This document shows, piece after piece, positions 8,527-16,571 of a DNA stretch of 64,000 bases. A program made the translations under genes and the position numbers. The first letter of the stretch is position 1. Each line of letters opens with the position of its first letter. The notes below the pieces were generated by a model. That model made no database searches. It was not told where the DNA came from and saw nothing but the letters and a program-made list of their open reading frames with translations. Source of the DNA: Streptomyces spiralis (GTDB lineage: Bacteria > Actinomycetota > Actinomycetes > Streptomycetales > Streptomycetaceae); assembly GCF_014654675.1 (NCBI RefSeq), contig NZ_BNBC01000021.1, forward strand, positions 1 to 64,000, written 5' to 3'.

Positions 8527-9987
8527 TCAGAACGGGAAGCCGCTCCGTCCGTGCTGTACCGAGATCCACTTCAGCGTGGTGAAGGCGTCCACCGTCGTCT
8601 CGCCGTTCAGGCGGCCGATGCCGGAGTGCTTCTCGCCGCCGAAGGGGACCAGGGGCTCGTCGTGGACGGTGCCGTCGTTCACATGGAACATGCCGGTGTC
8701 GATCTGCCGGGCGAAGGCGACCCCGCGCTCGACGTCCGCCGTGTGCACGGCGCCGCTGAGTCCGTACGGGGTGTCGTTGACGATGCGGACCGCCTCCTCC
8801 TCGCCGTCGAAGGGGATGAGGAAGGCGACCGGTCCGAAGACCTCCTGACGGAGCAGGGCGGAGCCGGCGGGCACGTCCGTGAGGACGGAGGGCGAGACCA
8901 GGTTGCCGGAGGTGGTGCCGCGCACCAGGGCCGTGGCGCCCTCGGCGAGCGCCTGCTCGACGGCGGCCGACACGTCGTTCGCCTGGGTGGAGTTGATGAG
9001 CGGGCCGATCACGGTCCGCGGGTCGCGCGGGTCGCCGACCTTCAGCGACGTCACCTTGGCGACGAACTTCCGGGTGAACTCCTCGGCGACCGAACGGTCC
9101 ACCAGGATGCGGTTCGCCGCCATGCAGACCTGGCCCTGGTGGACGTACCGGCTGAAGACGGCCGCGTCGACCGCGTAGTCGAGGTCGGCGTCGTCCAGGA
9201 CCACGATGGCGCTGTTGCCGCCCAGTTCGAGCACGGAGCGCTTGAAGTGCGCGGCGCAGACGGTGGCGACGTGGCGGCCGATCCGGTCGGAACCGGTGAA
9301 GGAGATCACCTTGGGCACCGGGTGCTCCAGGAAGGCGTCTCCTATCTCCGCTATGTCCGTGACGACGACGTTGAGCACGCCGCCCGGCAGCCCCGCGTCC
9401 TCGAAGATCTTCGCGACCAGGGTGCCGCCGGCGATCGGGGTGTCCTGGTGCGGCTTGAGCACCACGGCGTTGCCGAGCGCGAGGGCCGGCGCGACCGACT
9501 TGACCGACAGCAGGAAGGGGAAGTTGAACGGGCTGATCACGCCCACGACCCCGACCGGAACGCGGTAGAGCCGGTTCTCCTTGCCCTCGCCCGGCGAGGG
9601 AAGGATCTGTCCCTCCGGACGCAGCGCCAGGTGGATCGACTCGCGCAGGAACTCCTTGACCAGGTGGACCTCGAAGCCGGCCTTGACGTGGGTGCCGCCC
9701 AGCTCGGCGATGATCACCTCGGTGATCTCCCGCTCGCGCTCCTCGACCAGCCGCAGCGCCTTCTCCAGGACCGCGCGGCGGGCGTAGGGGTTGGTCGCGG
9801 CCCATTCCTTCTGGGCGCGGGCGGCTGCCCGGTAGGCCTGGTCCACCTCGTCGGTCGTGGCGATGGTGATCGAGGCCAGCTTCTCGTCGTCGTAGGGGTT
9901 GAAGTCGATGATGTCCCAGGAGCCGGTGCCCGGGCGCCACTCGCCGTCGATGTACTGCTGGGCCAGGTCGGTGAAGTAGGACGACAT
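8527..9987 (-). CDS. NAD(P)-dependent aldehyde dehydrogenase
   Basis: A 486-aa ALDH superfamily enzyme, the usual length. The catalytic glutamate lies in ELGGNSA (Glu254) and the nucleophile in QGQVCMAANR (Cys288). The cofactor motif FTGSDRIGRHVA is at about 230-241. The sequence resembles the benzaldehyde/salicylaldehyde-type branch, but the substrate cannot be told from sequence. The ATG at 9987 is preceded by GAGGGAT. A longer upstream open frame has no family similarity. It lies between an XRE regulator and a PadR regulator on the same strand. Confidence 0.92.
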   Translation of the reverse strand: MSSYFTDLAQQYIDGEWRPGTGSWDIIDFNPYDDEKLASITIATTDEVDQAYRAAARAQKEWAATNPYARRAVLEKALRLVEEREREITEVIIAELGGTHVKAGFEVHLVKEFLRESIHLALRPEGQILPSPGEGKENRLYRVPVGVVGVISPFNFPFLLSVKSVAPALALGNAVVLKPHQDTPIAGGTLVAKIFEDAGLPGGVLNVVVTDIAEIGDAFLEHPVPKVISFTGSDRIGRHVATVCAAHFKRSVLELGGNSAIVVLDDADLDYAVDAAVFSRYVHQGQVCMAANRILVDRSVAEEFTRKFVAKVTSLKVGDPRDPRTVIGPLINSTQANDVSAAVEQALAEGATALVRGTTSGNLVSPSVLTDVPAGSALLRQEVFGPVAFLIPFDGEEEAVRIVNDTPYGLSGAVHTADVERGVAFARQIDTGMFHVNDGTVHDEPLVPFGGEKHSGIGRLNGETTVDAFTTLKWISVQHGRSGFPF

Positions 9988-10064
9988 GTGATCCCTCGAA
10001 TCCCGGGGCGCGCTCACTGATGCGATGTCATCGTACGTGCGAACGAGGCGAGTTGCCCGGGTAC

Positions 10065-10925
10065 TCAAGAGAGCTGAAGCAGACCGCGCAGCAGGTCGCG
10101 GCTCTCGTCCGGTCCCGGACTGTCCTGCTGGAGTTCCTTCAGCGCCTTCTCGTACTGGGCGACGTCCTCGCGTTTGTCCAGGTAGAGGGCGCTGGTCAGC
10201 TGCTCCATGTAGACGACGTCCGACAGGTCGGACTCGGGGAAGCTGAGGATGGTGAAGGCGCCCGACTCGCCGGCGTGCCCGCCCAGGCTGAACGGCATGA
10301 CCTGCAGCCGTACGTTGGACCGCTCGGAGATGTCGATGAGGTGCTGCAACTGGCCGCGCATCACCTCGCGGTCGCCGTACGGGCGGCGCAGGGCCGCCTC
10401 GTCCAGGACGATGTGCAGCTCGGGGGCGTTCTCGGAGACGAGGTGCTTCTGCCGCTCCAGGCGCAGCGCCACCCGCCGTTCCACATCGGCCTCGCTCGCG
10501 CCCTGCATGCCGCGCCGGACCACCGCGCGGGCGTACGCCTCGGTCTGCAGCAGACCGTGCACGAACTGCACCTCGTAGACGCGGATCAGCGACGCCGCAC
10601 CCTCCAGACCCACATAGGTGGGGAACCAGGTGGGCAGGACGTCGGTGTAACTGTGCCACCAGCCCGCCACGTTGGCTTCCCTGGCGAGCGAGAGGAGCGA
10701 GGTGCGCTCCGCGTCGTCCGTGATGCCGTACAGGGTCAACAGGTCTTCCACATCACGCGTTTTGAAGCTCACCCGGCCCAACTCCATCCGGCTGATCTTC
10801 GACTCCGAGGCGCGGATCGAGTACCCCGCCGCCTCACGCGTGATCCCCCGTGCCTCGCGCAGCCGCCTGAGTTGCGAGCCGAGCAGCATGCGCCGCACCA
10901 CCGATCCGGGCTCTCCCGCGCTCAC
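10065..10925 (-). CDS. XRE-family regulator with DUF5753 (WhiJ-like)
   Basis: A 286-aa protein. A helix-turn-helix of the Cro/CI type spans about residues 14-68 (LGSQLRRLREARGITREAAG onward). The DUF5753 sensor-like domain follows (WWHSYTDVLPTWFPTYVGLE, VYEVQFVHGLLQTEAYARAV). The Streptomyces WhiJ family has this architecture and typically works with a small DUF397 protein and an ATPase-fold protein; both are encoded just to the right. The GTG at 10925 is chosen because GGGGAGG lies nine bases upstream, rather than a TTG further out. The likely role is developmental or metabolic repression relieved by partner proteins. Confidence 0.9.
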   Translation of the reverse strand: MSAGEPGSVVRRMLLGSQLRRLREARGITREAAGYSIRASESKISRMELGRVSFKTRDVEDLLTLYGITDDAERTSLLSLAREANVAGWWHSYTDVLPTWFPTYVGLEGAASLIRVYEVQFVHGLLQTEAYARAVVRRGMQGASEADVERRVALRLERQKHLVSENAPELHIVLDEAALRRPYGDREVMRGQLQHLIDISERSNVRLQVMPFSLGGHAGESGAFTILSFPESDLSDVVYMEQLTSALYLDKREDVAQYEKALKELQQDSPGPDESRDLLRGLLQLS

Positions 10926-11240
10926 GTTCGCCAGCCTCCCCAACCGTCTTCAGGGGCCGCAGTCTGCCACTAAATCACTCCGAGCAGTACTCGTACGATT
11001 ACGGAAACGGAAAGAGATCAAAGAAAACGCGCAGCCGGAGGCAAGAAGGAGGCATACGGCGGACGAGAAGATGGCGGAAAAAATGGCCAGTAAGCGGTAC
11101 GGGAGGGTCCAATTCGGTCTCGTGCACGTGCATCTGCCCTTGCATCTGCTGTGCGCATCCGAAACCATGGTCCCCGCGCCACCGCTGCATCGCCACGACC
11201 ACAGCATCGCAACGACCGCGATTTCCCGGGAGTGCCTCGC
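10926..11240. other. 315-bp divergent intergenic region of the WhiJ-like cluster
   Basis: No credible gene is present. The stretch is purine-rich and lower in GC near 11030-11090. It carries the shared GTGCACGTGCAT motif at 11122, followed by several TGCATC/GCGCATC elements. It probably holds the promoters for the divergent XRE and ATPase genes. Confidence 0.5.
11122..11133 (+). promoter_or_regulatory. candidate operator GTGCACGTGCAT
   Basis: This 12-mer occurs exactly, in reverse orientation, at 12261-12272, and with one change at 12243-12254. It stands about 110 bases before the HATPase start and 200 before the divergent XRE start. A related TGCATC lies ten bases downstream. Confidence 0.45.
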
Positions 11241-11756
11241 ATGGGGACGAATGGATCGACCATGCTCGAGCCGTTACGGCAGGGCCTTCCGCCGCTGGAC
11301 CCCGCGGCCGTGTCCGACGCCGCCTCCTGTGCCCTTCCGGCCCGGTTCGAGGCCGTGCGCGAGGCCAGACGCTTCACCCGGAGAACGCTCGACCAGTGGG
11401 AACTGGGCGACCGCTTCGACGACGTCTGCCTGGTGGTCTCCGAACTGGTCACCAACGCCCTGCGGCACGCGCTTCCTATCGCATCGGCCGCGCGCGGGTG
11501 CGAACAGGGAACGCTCGGGCCGGGTTCGCCGGTGCGGCTGCACCTGATGCACTGGACCGAGCGGCTGGTGTGCGCCGTGCGCGACCCCAGCCAGGACAGC
11601 CCGGTGGCCCGCGACACGGACGACTTCTCCGCCGAGTCGGGCCGCGGCCTGTTCCTCGTCGACTCCTTCAGCGACAGCTGGGGCTGGCATCCGCTGGCCG
11701 GCACGCTGGGCGGCAAGGTCGTCTGGGCGCTGTTCCGGCTCCAACCCCGCGACTGA
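11241..11756 (+). CDS. ATP-binding protein of the anti-sigma-factor kinase fold (HATPase_c_2)
   Basis: A 171-aa protein with the SpoIIAB/RsbW-type GHKL fold. The N-box is VSELVTNALRHAL and the ATP-lid glycine region is ESGRGLFLVDSFSD. Streptomyces encode many of these beside XRE and DUF397 genes; most have no assigned target. The ATG at 11241 has GGGAG eight bases upstream. It is divergent from the XRE gene, convergent with the DUF397 gene, and followed by a strong terminator. Whether it still phosphorylates a partner cannot be seen from sequence. Confidence 0.88.
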   Translation: MGTNGSTMLEPLRQGLPPLDPAAVSDAASCALPARFEAVREARRFTRRTLDQWELGDRFDDVCLVVSELVTNALRHALPIASAARGCEQGTLGPGSPVRLHLMHWTERLVCAVRDPSQDSPVARDTDDFSAESGRGLFLVDSFSDSWGWHPLAGTLGGKVVWALFRLQPRD

Positions 11757-11757
11757 G

Positions 11758-11787
11758 GAACCGCGGCGTCTTTCGACGCCGCGGTTC
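11758..11787. terminator. perfect hairpin between convergent genes
   Basis: GAACCGCGGCGTC pairs perfectly over 13 bp around a TTTC loop. It lies right after the HATPase stop and about 100 bases beyond the end of the convergent DUF397 gene, so it can serve both. Confidence 0.8.
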
Positions 11788-11893
11788 TACGCGCGTCACG
11801 GATCGTCAACCCACCGTCATTTCGGGCCGGTCGTGTGGGTGACGGCGTGTACGGCCCGCCGCCAGGGGGGCGCCAGTCCGCCGTCAGGGGGCC

Positions 11894-12163
11894 TCACCCT
11901 GCTATCAGGTGGTCGAACTCGCCGTCCTTCACGCCCAGGAGCATCGCCTCGATCTCCGCGCGCGTATAGACGAGCGCCGGACCGTCGGGAAAGCGCGAGT
12001 TGCGCACAGCCACGTCTCCGCCCGGCAGCCGCGCGAACTCCACGCAGGAGCCCTGCGAATTGCTGTGCCGGCTCTTCTGCCAGGCCACTTCGCGCAGCAG
12101 CGTGGCCGCCATGCCGTTGTACACGTCGTACTCCTCGTACACGCCCTCAACGTCGTGGTCCAC
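11894..12163 (-). CDS. DUF397 small protein
   Basis: An 89-aa protein with the DUF397 signature: WQKSRHSNSQGSCVEFARL followed by VAVRNSRFPDGPALVYTRAE. Family members are small partners of neighbouring XRE-DUF5753 regulators in Streptomyces and are thought to antagonise them. The GTG start is preceded by GGAGC five bases upstream. With the XRE gene and the ATPase gene it completes a WhiJ-like three-gene set. Its upstream region contains two copies of the shared 12-base motif. Confidence 0.92.
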   Translation of the reverse strand: MDHDVEGVYEEYDVYNGMAATLLREVAWQKSRHSNSQGSCVEFARLPGGDVAVRNSRFPDGPALVYTRAEIEAMLLGVKDGEFDHLIAG

Positions 12164-12583
12164 AGGTCGCTCCCCGGTGGTGCACTGGCTGGTGTGGCCA
12201 TTGATGCATCGGTCAACTGAACCGGATCATAACCTTGTTCATGTGCACATGCATGAGCGGATGCACGTGCACGCGGAGTGTTTCAGCGGTTACAGCTTTG
12301 ACGAGCGCTTTACCGAACCTGTTTCGGCGCCTGCCCCGGAACCACCAGGACATGCGCTCGCAGGCCCCCGTTCAAGATCTTCCGTACCGTCGTCCGCGCG
12401 AGTTCGTCCGAATCGAATCCCTCGTGCACAGGAAAGGACGCAGCCGGCGCCGTTCTTGTTCCAGTGTTCATGTGAGAGTCCGATGGACGGGAAGAACTCG
12501 CCGATGGCCGCTGTGACTCCTGGTAACTTGCTGCGGTGGCAGGGCCGCGGCGCGGCCGGCCGGTTCCAGGTTGGGGGCTTGTG
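12164..12583. other. 420-bp intergenic region upstream of the DUF397 gene
   Basis: No gene is supported. It holds the paired 12-base motifs at 12243-12272 about 80 bases upstream of the DUF397 start, and a GATGCATC palindrome near 12203. The remainder leads to the divergent lipoprotein gene. Confidence 0.5.
12243..12272. promoter_or_regulatory. paired candidate operator, GTGCAC(A/G)TGCAT in both orientations
   Basis: GTGCACATGCAT (12243-12254) and, inverted, ATGCACGTGCAC (12261-12272) are separated by six bases. The second is the exact reverse complement of the motif upstream of the ATPase gene. An inverted pair upstream of a DUF397 gene suits a dimeric regulator such as the XRE protein. Confidence 0.5.
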
Positions 12584-13120
12584 GTGACCACGGTGAACAC
12601 AACGGCCAGGGCGGTGCGGATCGCGGCCGCCGGACTGCTCGGCGCGCTGGCGCTGACCGCGTGCGACAGCGGGTCGGGGTCCGGATCCGGCTCGGGATCG
12701 GGGTCCGGCTCCAGGGCCTCCGCGACCCCCGGCGCGTCCTCGTCCGCGACCGACGACGACAGCGGCGGGACGAACAGCACGGGCGGCGGGTCCGGCGGCA
12801 CCACGGCCAAGAACGGCGGACTGACCGGCAGCTGGCTCGCCACCACCGACGGCAAGGCGGTGGTCCTGATGGTCACCGACGACGAGGTGGCGCTGTTCTC
12901 CACCGACCGGACCACCTGCACCGGAAGCGCGGGCGAGGAGTCCGGCAAGGACGTGATCCACCTCCGCGACTGCAAGTCCCGGACGACGGGCACGGTGGAC
13001 TCCGTCAACAAGACCACGCTCCAGGTGACCTGGGAGGGTGGTCTCGGTACGGAGACGTACACGCGGTCCGAGGGCGCGACGCTACCCTCGGGGCTGCCCA
13101 CGGCGAGCCTCGGCTCCTGA
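12584..13120 (+). CDS. putative lipoprotein with Ser-Gly linker
   Basis: A protein of about 178 aa. A signal sequence ends in the lipobox LALTAC, so it is probably lipid-anchored outside the membrane. A (SG)n run and a Ser/Gly/Thr-rich linker of about 70 residues follow. The globular C-terminal part begins at GLTGSWLATTDGKAV; its two cysteines could form a disulphide. I do not recognise a family. The start is one of several clustered GTG codons; 12584 has GGGGG six bases upstream. The next gene encodes another lipoprotein with a nearly identical signal end (LLLTACDSG), suggesting a related pair. Confidence 0.75.
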   Translation: MTTVNTTARAVRIAAAGLLGALALTACDSGSGSGSGSGSGSGSRASATPGASSSATDDDSGGTNSTGGGSGGTTAKNGGLTGSWLATTDGKAVVLMVTDDEVALFSTDRTTCTGSAGEESGKDVIHLRDCKSRTTGTVDSVNKTTLQVTWEGGLGTETYTRSEGATLPSGLPTASLGS

Positions 13121-13213
13121 CGTACACACAAGGCCGGTGGCGGGACGGGCAACCGTGCCGCCCGCTCGTACGTGATGATCCTTGAGCATCGTCACGACCC
13201 AAGGAACCAGCTC

Positions 13214-13753
13214 ATGCGCGCCATTCCGATCACCGTCACCGCCCTCGCCGCGGCCCTCCTGCTCACCGCCTGCGACAGCGGCGGCAGCGACGGCAGCGGC
13301 AGCGACACCGGGAGCAAGAACACCGACTCCACCGCCTGCCGCATCGACCAGGTCGGGTTGCAGGTCGGCCCCGCCAACGCCGCACCCGCCGCCGGGGACA
13401 CCGGCAACGTACCGGTCACGCTCACCAACCAGGGCGCCCGCTGCACCCTGGACGGCTTCCCGGGCGTCACCCTGTCCGCGGGGAGCGCCTCGGCGGCCGT
13501 GGCACAGGACAGGACCGGCACCCCGCAGAAGCTGACCCTGGCCAAGGGCGACACGGCGACCTTCACCCTGACCTACGTCCGGGGCAAGGAGGGCGACGGC
13601 AAGAGCCTGGCGGCGACCTCACTGAAGATCGGCCTGCCGGGCGCGGCGGCCGAGCCCCGGAGCTTCACGTGGTCGTACGGCCCCGTACAGGGCAAGGAGA
13701 CCGCGAGCGACCCGGACGCATCGGTGACGGCCTTCCAGCAGGCCGGGGACTGA
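13214..13753 (+). CDS. DUF4232 lipoprotein
   Basis: A 179-aa lipoprotein with lipobox LLLTAC and a short Ser/Gly linker. The DUF4232 domain follows: CRIDQVGLQVGPANAAPAAG, then VTLTNQGARCTLDGFPGVTL. DUF4232 proteins are common secreted or anchored proteins of actinomycetes with an immunoglobulin-like look and no known function. The ATG at 13214 has AAGGA eight bases upstream. It is probably independent of the preceding lipoprotein gene, 93 bases away, though the two may be co-expressed. Confidence 0.88.
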   Translation: MRAIPITVTALAAALLLTACDSGGSDGSGSDTGSKNTDSTACRIDQVGLQVGPANAAPAAGDTGNVPVTLTNQGARCTLDGFPGVTLSAGSASAAVAQDRTGTPQKLTLAKGDTATFTLTYVRGKEGDGKSLAATSLKIGLPGAAAEPRSFTWSYGPVQGKETASDPDASVTAFQQAGD

Positions 13754-13789
13754 GCCGTCCCCGGGGGCCGGGGCGGCCCGGGAGAGATT

Positions 13790-14929
13790 TCAGCTCAGCG
13801 GGCGCCGCGGTTCCACTTGCGCCCGGTCCGCCGCCTGGGCGCCCTCGGTCCACCCCGCCGCGTCGCTCACCCCGCGCAGACGGGTGGTGGTCGTCTCCGG
13901 GAACATGCGTTCCAGGCGGTCGGTGACCGCGACGTCCCGGGTCGCCAGGACGGGGAGGAGGTCCTCGGTCACCTGGGTCCTGGCGGCGGCCTCGAGCCGG
14001 GTGCCGATGCGGTGGGCGTAGGCGGCGAGGAAGGACTGCCGGAAGGTCTTGGTCCGCTTGCGTCCGCCCGCTCGCTGCGCCGACTCCGCCCTGGTCATCG
14101 CGGTCGTGGCCTGGACGAGCAGCGAGGTGTAGAGCAGCTCGACCGCCTCCAGGTCGCCCTCGAAGCCGACGACGGTGGAGAAGCCGAGGGCCTCGTTCCA
14201 CACGGCGCGGCAGTGGTTCGCGGTGGCGACGGCGTCCAGCAGCACGGCCTTGGTCTGCTCGTACGGCGGCTCCACGCCGATGCGGCAGGCACCGGGGGCG
14301 TCGGGGGACGGAGCGCGGGCGGCGAGCAGCGCCTCGTCGACGCTGTGCCGGGCCATCAGCTCCTGCGCCTTCGCGCTGAGCGCCTCGGCCTCCTCCGGGT
14401 AGCCGGTCGCCTCCGCCTTGGCGAGCAGCGCGCGGATCCGGCCCAGCATGCGCGACTCGCCGTCGCCGTGCCGGGCGGCGGGCGCGGACGCGGGCCCCGC
14501 GGAGGCGTCCAGGCTCTCGAGCGTGGGCAGCCGCAGCAGCAGGCGGTACAGCTCCAGCACGGCGGTGGCGTACGAGAAGCGGTCGGTACGGGACGGTTCG
14601 TCGCGCGTCAGCTCGTCCAGCTGGGCGGCCCAGCGCCGGCCGCGCGGGCGGTCGTCGGCGGACTGCGCGCGGATCAGCGCCGCCACGAGCCGTACGTGGA
14701 CCTCGTCGAGCTCCCGGCGCACGATCCGTACGACATCGGCGGGCTGCCAGCCGCGCCGCCAGGCGGTCGCGACGAACTCCTCGCCGCGCCGGGCCAGTTC
14801 GGCGTCCGCGGCGGGGTCGGCCGCGAGCAGGGAGGCGCCCGTGTCGAGGGCGTCGTCATGGCCGGATCTCGCGGTGGCGGAGTAGAGGGCGGCCGTGAAG
14901 GCGCGCTCGACGGTGCTGGACGTGCTCAC
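13790..14929 (-). CDS. DUF2786 domain protein
   Basis: A 379-aa soluble protein. The DUF2786 motif is clear near residues 160-205: RMLGRIRALLAKAEATGYPE, then AEALSAKAQELMARH. The N-terminal 150 residues are helical and Arg-rich. The C-terminal part contains a basic stretch, RAGGRKRTKTFRQSFLAAYA, and may bind nucleic acid or a phage-like partner. Function is unknown for the family. The GTG start has no strong SD. It is convergent with the DUF4232 gene, with 36 bases between stops. Confidence 0.82.
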   Translation of the reverse strand: MSTSSTVERAFTAALYSATARSGHDDALDTGASLLAADPAADAELARRGEEFVATAWRRGWQPADVVRIVRRELDEVHVRLVAALIRAQSADDRPRGRRWAAQLDELTRDEPSRTDRFSYATAVLELYRLLLRLPTLESLDASAGPASAPAARHGDGESRMLGRIRALLAKAEATGYPEEAEALSAKAQELMARHSVDEALLAARAPSPDAPGACRIGVEPPYEQTKAVLLDAVATANHCRAVWNEALGFSTVVGFEGDLEAVELLYTSLLVQATTAMTRAESAQRAGGRKRTKTFRQSFLAAYAHRIGTRLEAAARTQVTEDLLPVLATRDVAVTDRLERMFPETTTTRLRGVSDAAGWTEGAQAADRAQVEPRRPLS

Positions 14930-15078
14930 ACGTCGATCGTGTCATGGAGGGTGCGCGAGTCCGTCCACACCCTGTGGACAGTGGACGGCCGGGGGCCCGC
15001 CGGTGGACTCGCGGCACCCGGTACGCGCCCGTCCCGCCCCCCGAAAATCGCTCGCCCCCGGCATCGGCGGCCCCAAGC

Positions 15079-15714
15079 ATGGCAGGCATGGTCGACACAT
15101 CTCTCTACGCGGCGTTCCTCGTCGCCGCCTTCGTCCTCTGCGTCACACCGGGCCCCGACATGATGTTCATCGTCGCGGTGGGCGGCCGCGGCGGCCCCGC
15201 GACCGGGGTACTGGCCGCGCTGGGTGTGGCCTGCGCGATGTTCGTGCACACGGTGGCCGCCGCGCTCGGCCTCTCGGCGCTGTTCACGGCACTGCCGACG
15301 CTGTACCACGCCCTGCGCTGGGCGGGCGCCGCCTATCTGCTGTACCTCGCGGTCAAGGCGTTCCGGAGCCGCGGGGGCCCGGTCGAGGCGGACGGGACGA
15401 GCGGCTCGGGGCGGCGGCGGGCCTTTTGGCGGGGAGCCGTCACCAACCTGCTCAATCCGAAGGTGATTCTCTTCAACGCCTCCTTCCTTCCGCAGTTCGT
15501 GAGCCCCGAACTGGGCCATGTGCGCGAGCAGTTCCTGCTCCTGGGGACCACGATCACGGTGATGGGATTTCTGGTGGACGGCTCGGTCGGCCTGCTCTCC
15601 GGGAAGCTCTCCGCGCTGCTGCGGCGCAGCCGCCGGGTGGCGCGGGGACTGGACATCTTCAGCGGGACGGTGTTCGCGGGGCTGGCGGTGCGGCTCGCGG
15701 CGGCGCCGAAGTAG
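15079..15714 (+). CDS. LysE/RhtB family amino-acid exporter
   Basis: About 211 aa with six hydrophobic segments, the normal LysE family size. The signature near the N-terminus is FVLCVTPGPDMMFIVAVGG; another is TNLLNPKVILFNASFLPQFV. It exports an amino acid or similar small metabolite; the substrate cannot be told. The start is either ATG 15079 or ATG 15088, and neither has a good SD. It lies just upstream of the Clp-N regulator gene on the same strand, but that gene has its own promoter. Confidence 0.85.
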   Translation: MAGMVDTSLYAAFLVAAFVLCVTPGPDMMFIVAVGGRGGPATGVLAALGVACAMFVHTVAAALGLSALFTALPTLYHALRWAGAAYLLYLAVKAFRSRGGPVEADGTSGSGRRRAFWRGAVTNLLNPKVILFNASFLPQFVSPELGHVREQFLLLGTTITVMGFLVDGSVGLLSGKLSALLRRSRRVARGLDIFSGTVFAGLAVRLAAAPK

Positions 15715-15731
15715 GAGGTCACCATGTGATC

Positions 15732-15778
15732 GTCAACTTCGGGTTGACACCACTGGGGTGTCAACCTAAGGTTGACAC
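15732..15778 (+). promoter_or_regulatory. promoter of the Clp-N gene, flanked by two identical operators
   Basis: TTGACA (15744-15749), a 17-bp spacer and TAAGGT (15767-15772) form a near-ideal vegetative promoter. The -10 ends six bases before the ATG, so the transcript should start at or next to the start codon, that is, leaderless. GTCAAC-N5-GTTGAC occurs twice, at 15732-15748 and 15760-15776, centres 28 bp apart, one over the -35 and one over the -10. The two inner halves also form GGTTGACACC-N5-GGTGTCAACC. Confidence 0.7.
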
Positions 15779-16522
15779 ATGACGACGAACCCCACCACGG
15801 CGTCGATCCGTCTCGACGACCTCATCGCGGCCATCAAGACGGCCCACACCGAACCGCTCGACCAGCTCCAGGACGCGGTCATCGCCGCCGACCACCTGGG
15901 CGACGTGGCCGACCACCTGATCGGCCACTTCGTGGACCAGGCACGGCGCTCCGGCGCGTCCTGGACCGACATCGGCAAGAGCATGGGCGTCACCCGGCAG
16001 GCGGCACAGAAGCGCTTCGTGCCCAAGGAGTCGACCGACCTCGACCCCAGCCAGGGCTTCGGCCGCTACACCGCGCGCGCCCGGAACGTGGTGGTCTCCG
16101 CACACAGCAAGGCCAAGGACGCCCACAGCGCCGAGGGCCTGCCGGCGCACCTGGTCCTCGGCCTGCTCGCCGAGCCGGAGGCCCTCGCCGCGAAGGCGAT
16201 CACCGCGCAGGGCGTCTCGCTCGACGCCGTCGAAGAGGCCGCCACCGCCGCGCTCCCGCCCGCCGCCGACGACGCGCCCGAGCTCGTCCCGTACGGCTCC
16301 GACGCCAAGAAGGTCCTGGAACTCACCTTCCGCGAGGCCCTCCGTCTCGGCCACAACTACATCGGCACCGAGCACATCCTGCTGGCCCTGCTGGAGCACG
16401 AGAACGGCCACGGCGTCCTCAGCGGCCTCGGCATCGACAAGGCCACGACCGAGCGGTACATCGCGGAGGCGATCGAGGAGCTGATCAAGCAGAAGGAGGA
16501 GCTCGACAAGCTGCAGGACTGA
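15779..16522 (+). CDS. Clp N-terminal-domain protein with helix-turn-helix
   Basis: A 247-aa protein. An N-terminal helical part contains a likely HTH (SWTDIGKSMGVTRQAAQKRF, about residues 61-80). Two Clp-N type repeats follow (TARARNVVVSAHSKAKDAHS; FREALRLGHNYIGTEHILLA). There is no ATPase domain, so it is not an unfoldase. It may be a DNA-binding regulator sensing or recruiting the Clp protease, or an adaptor. The ATG lies immediately after the promoter, with no SD. The two palindromes flanking that promoter are natural candidates for its own binding site (inference). Confidence 0.85.
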   Translation: MTTNPTTASIRLDDLIAAIKTAHTEPLDQLQDAVIAADHLGDVADHLIGHFVDQARRSGASWTDIGKSMGVTRQAAQKRFVPKESTDLDPSQGFGRYTARARNVVVSAHSKAKDAHSAEGLPAHLVLGLLAEPEALAAKAITAQGVSLDAVEEAATAALPPAADDAPELVPYGSDAKKVLELTFREALRLGHNYIGTEHILLALLEHENGHGVLSGLGIDKATTERYIAEAIEELIKQKEELDKLQD

Positions 16523-16571
16523 AACCGCAGGCCGGAGGGCCGTTGTCAGTGCCGCCTGCGACACTCGCGAC

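Noticed and set aside
13754..13789. GC-rich stretch between convergent genes as a terminator
   Set aside because: The pairing is imperfect and short; a hairpin could form in several registers, so it is not claimed.
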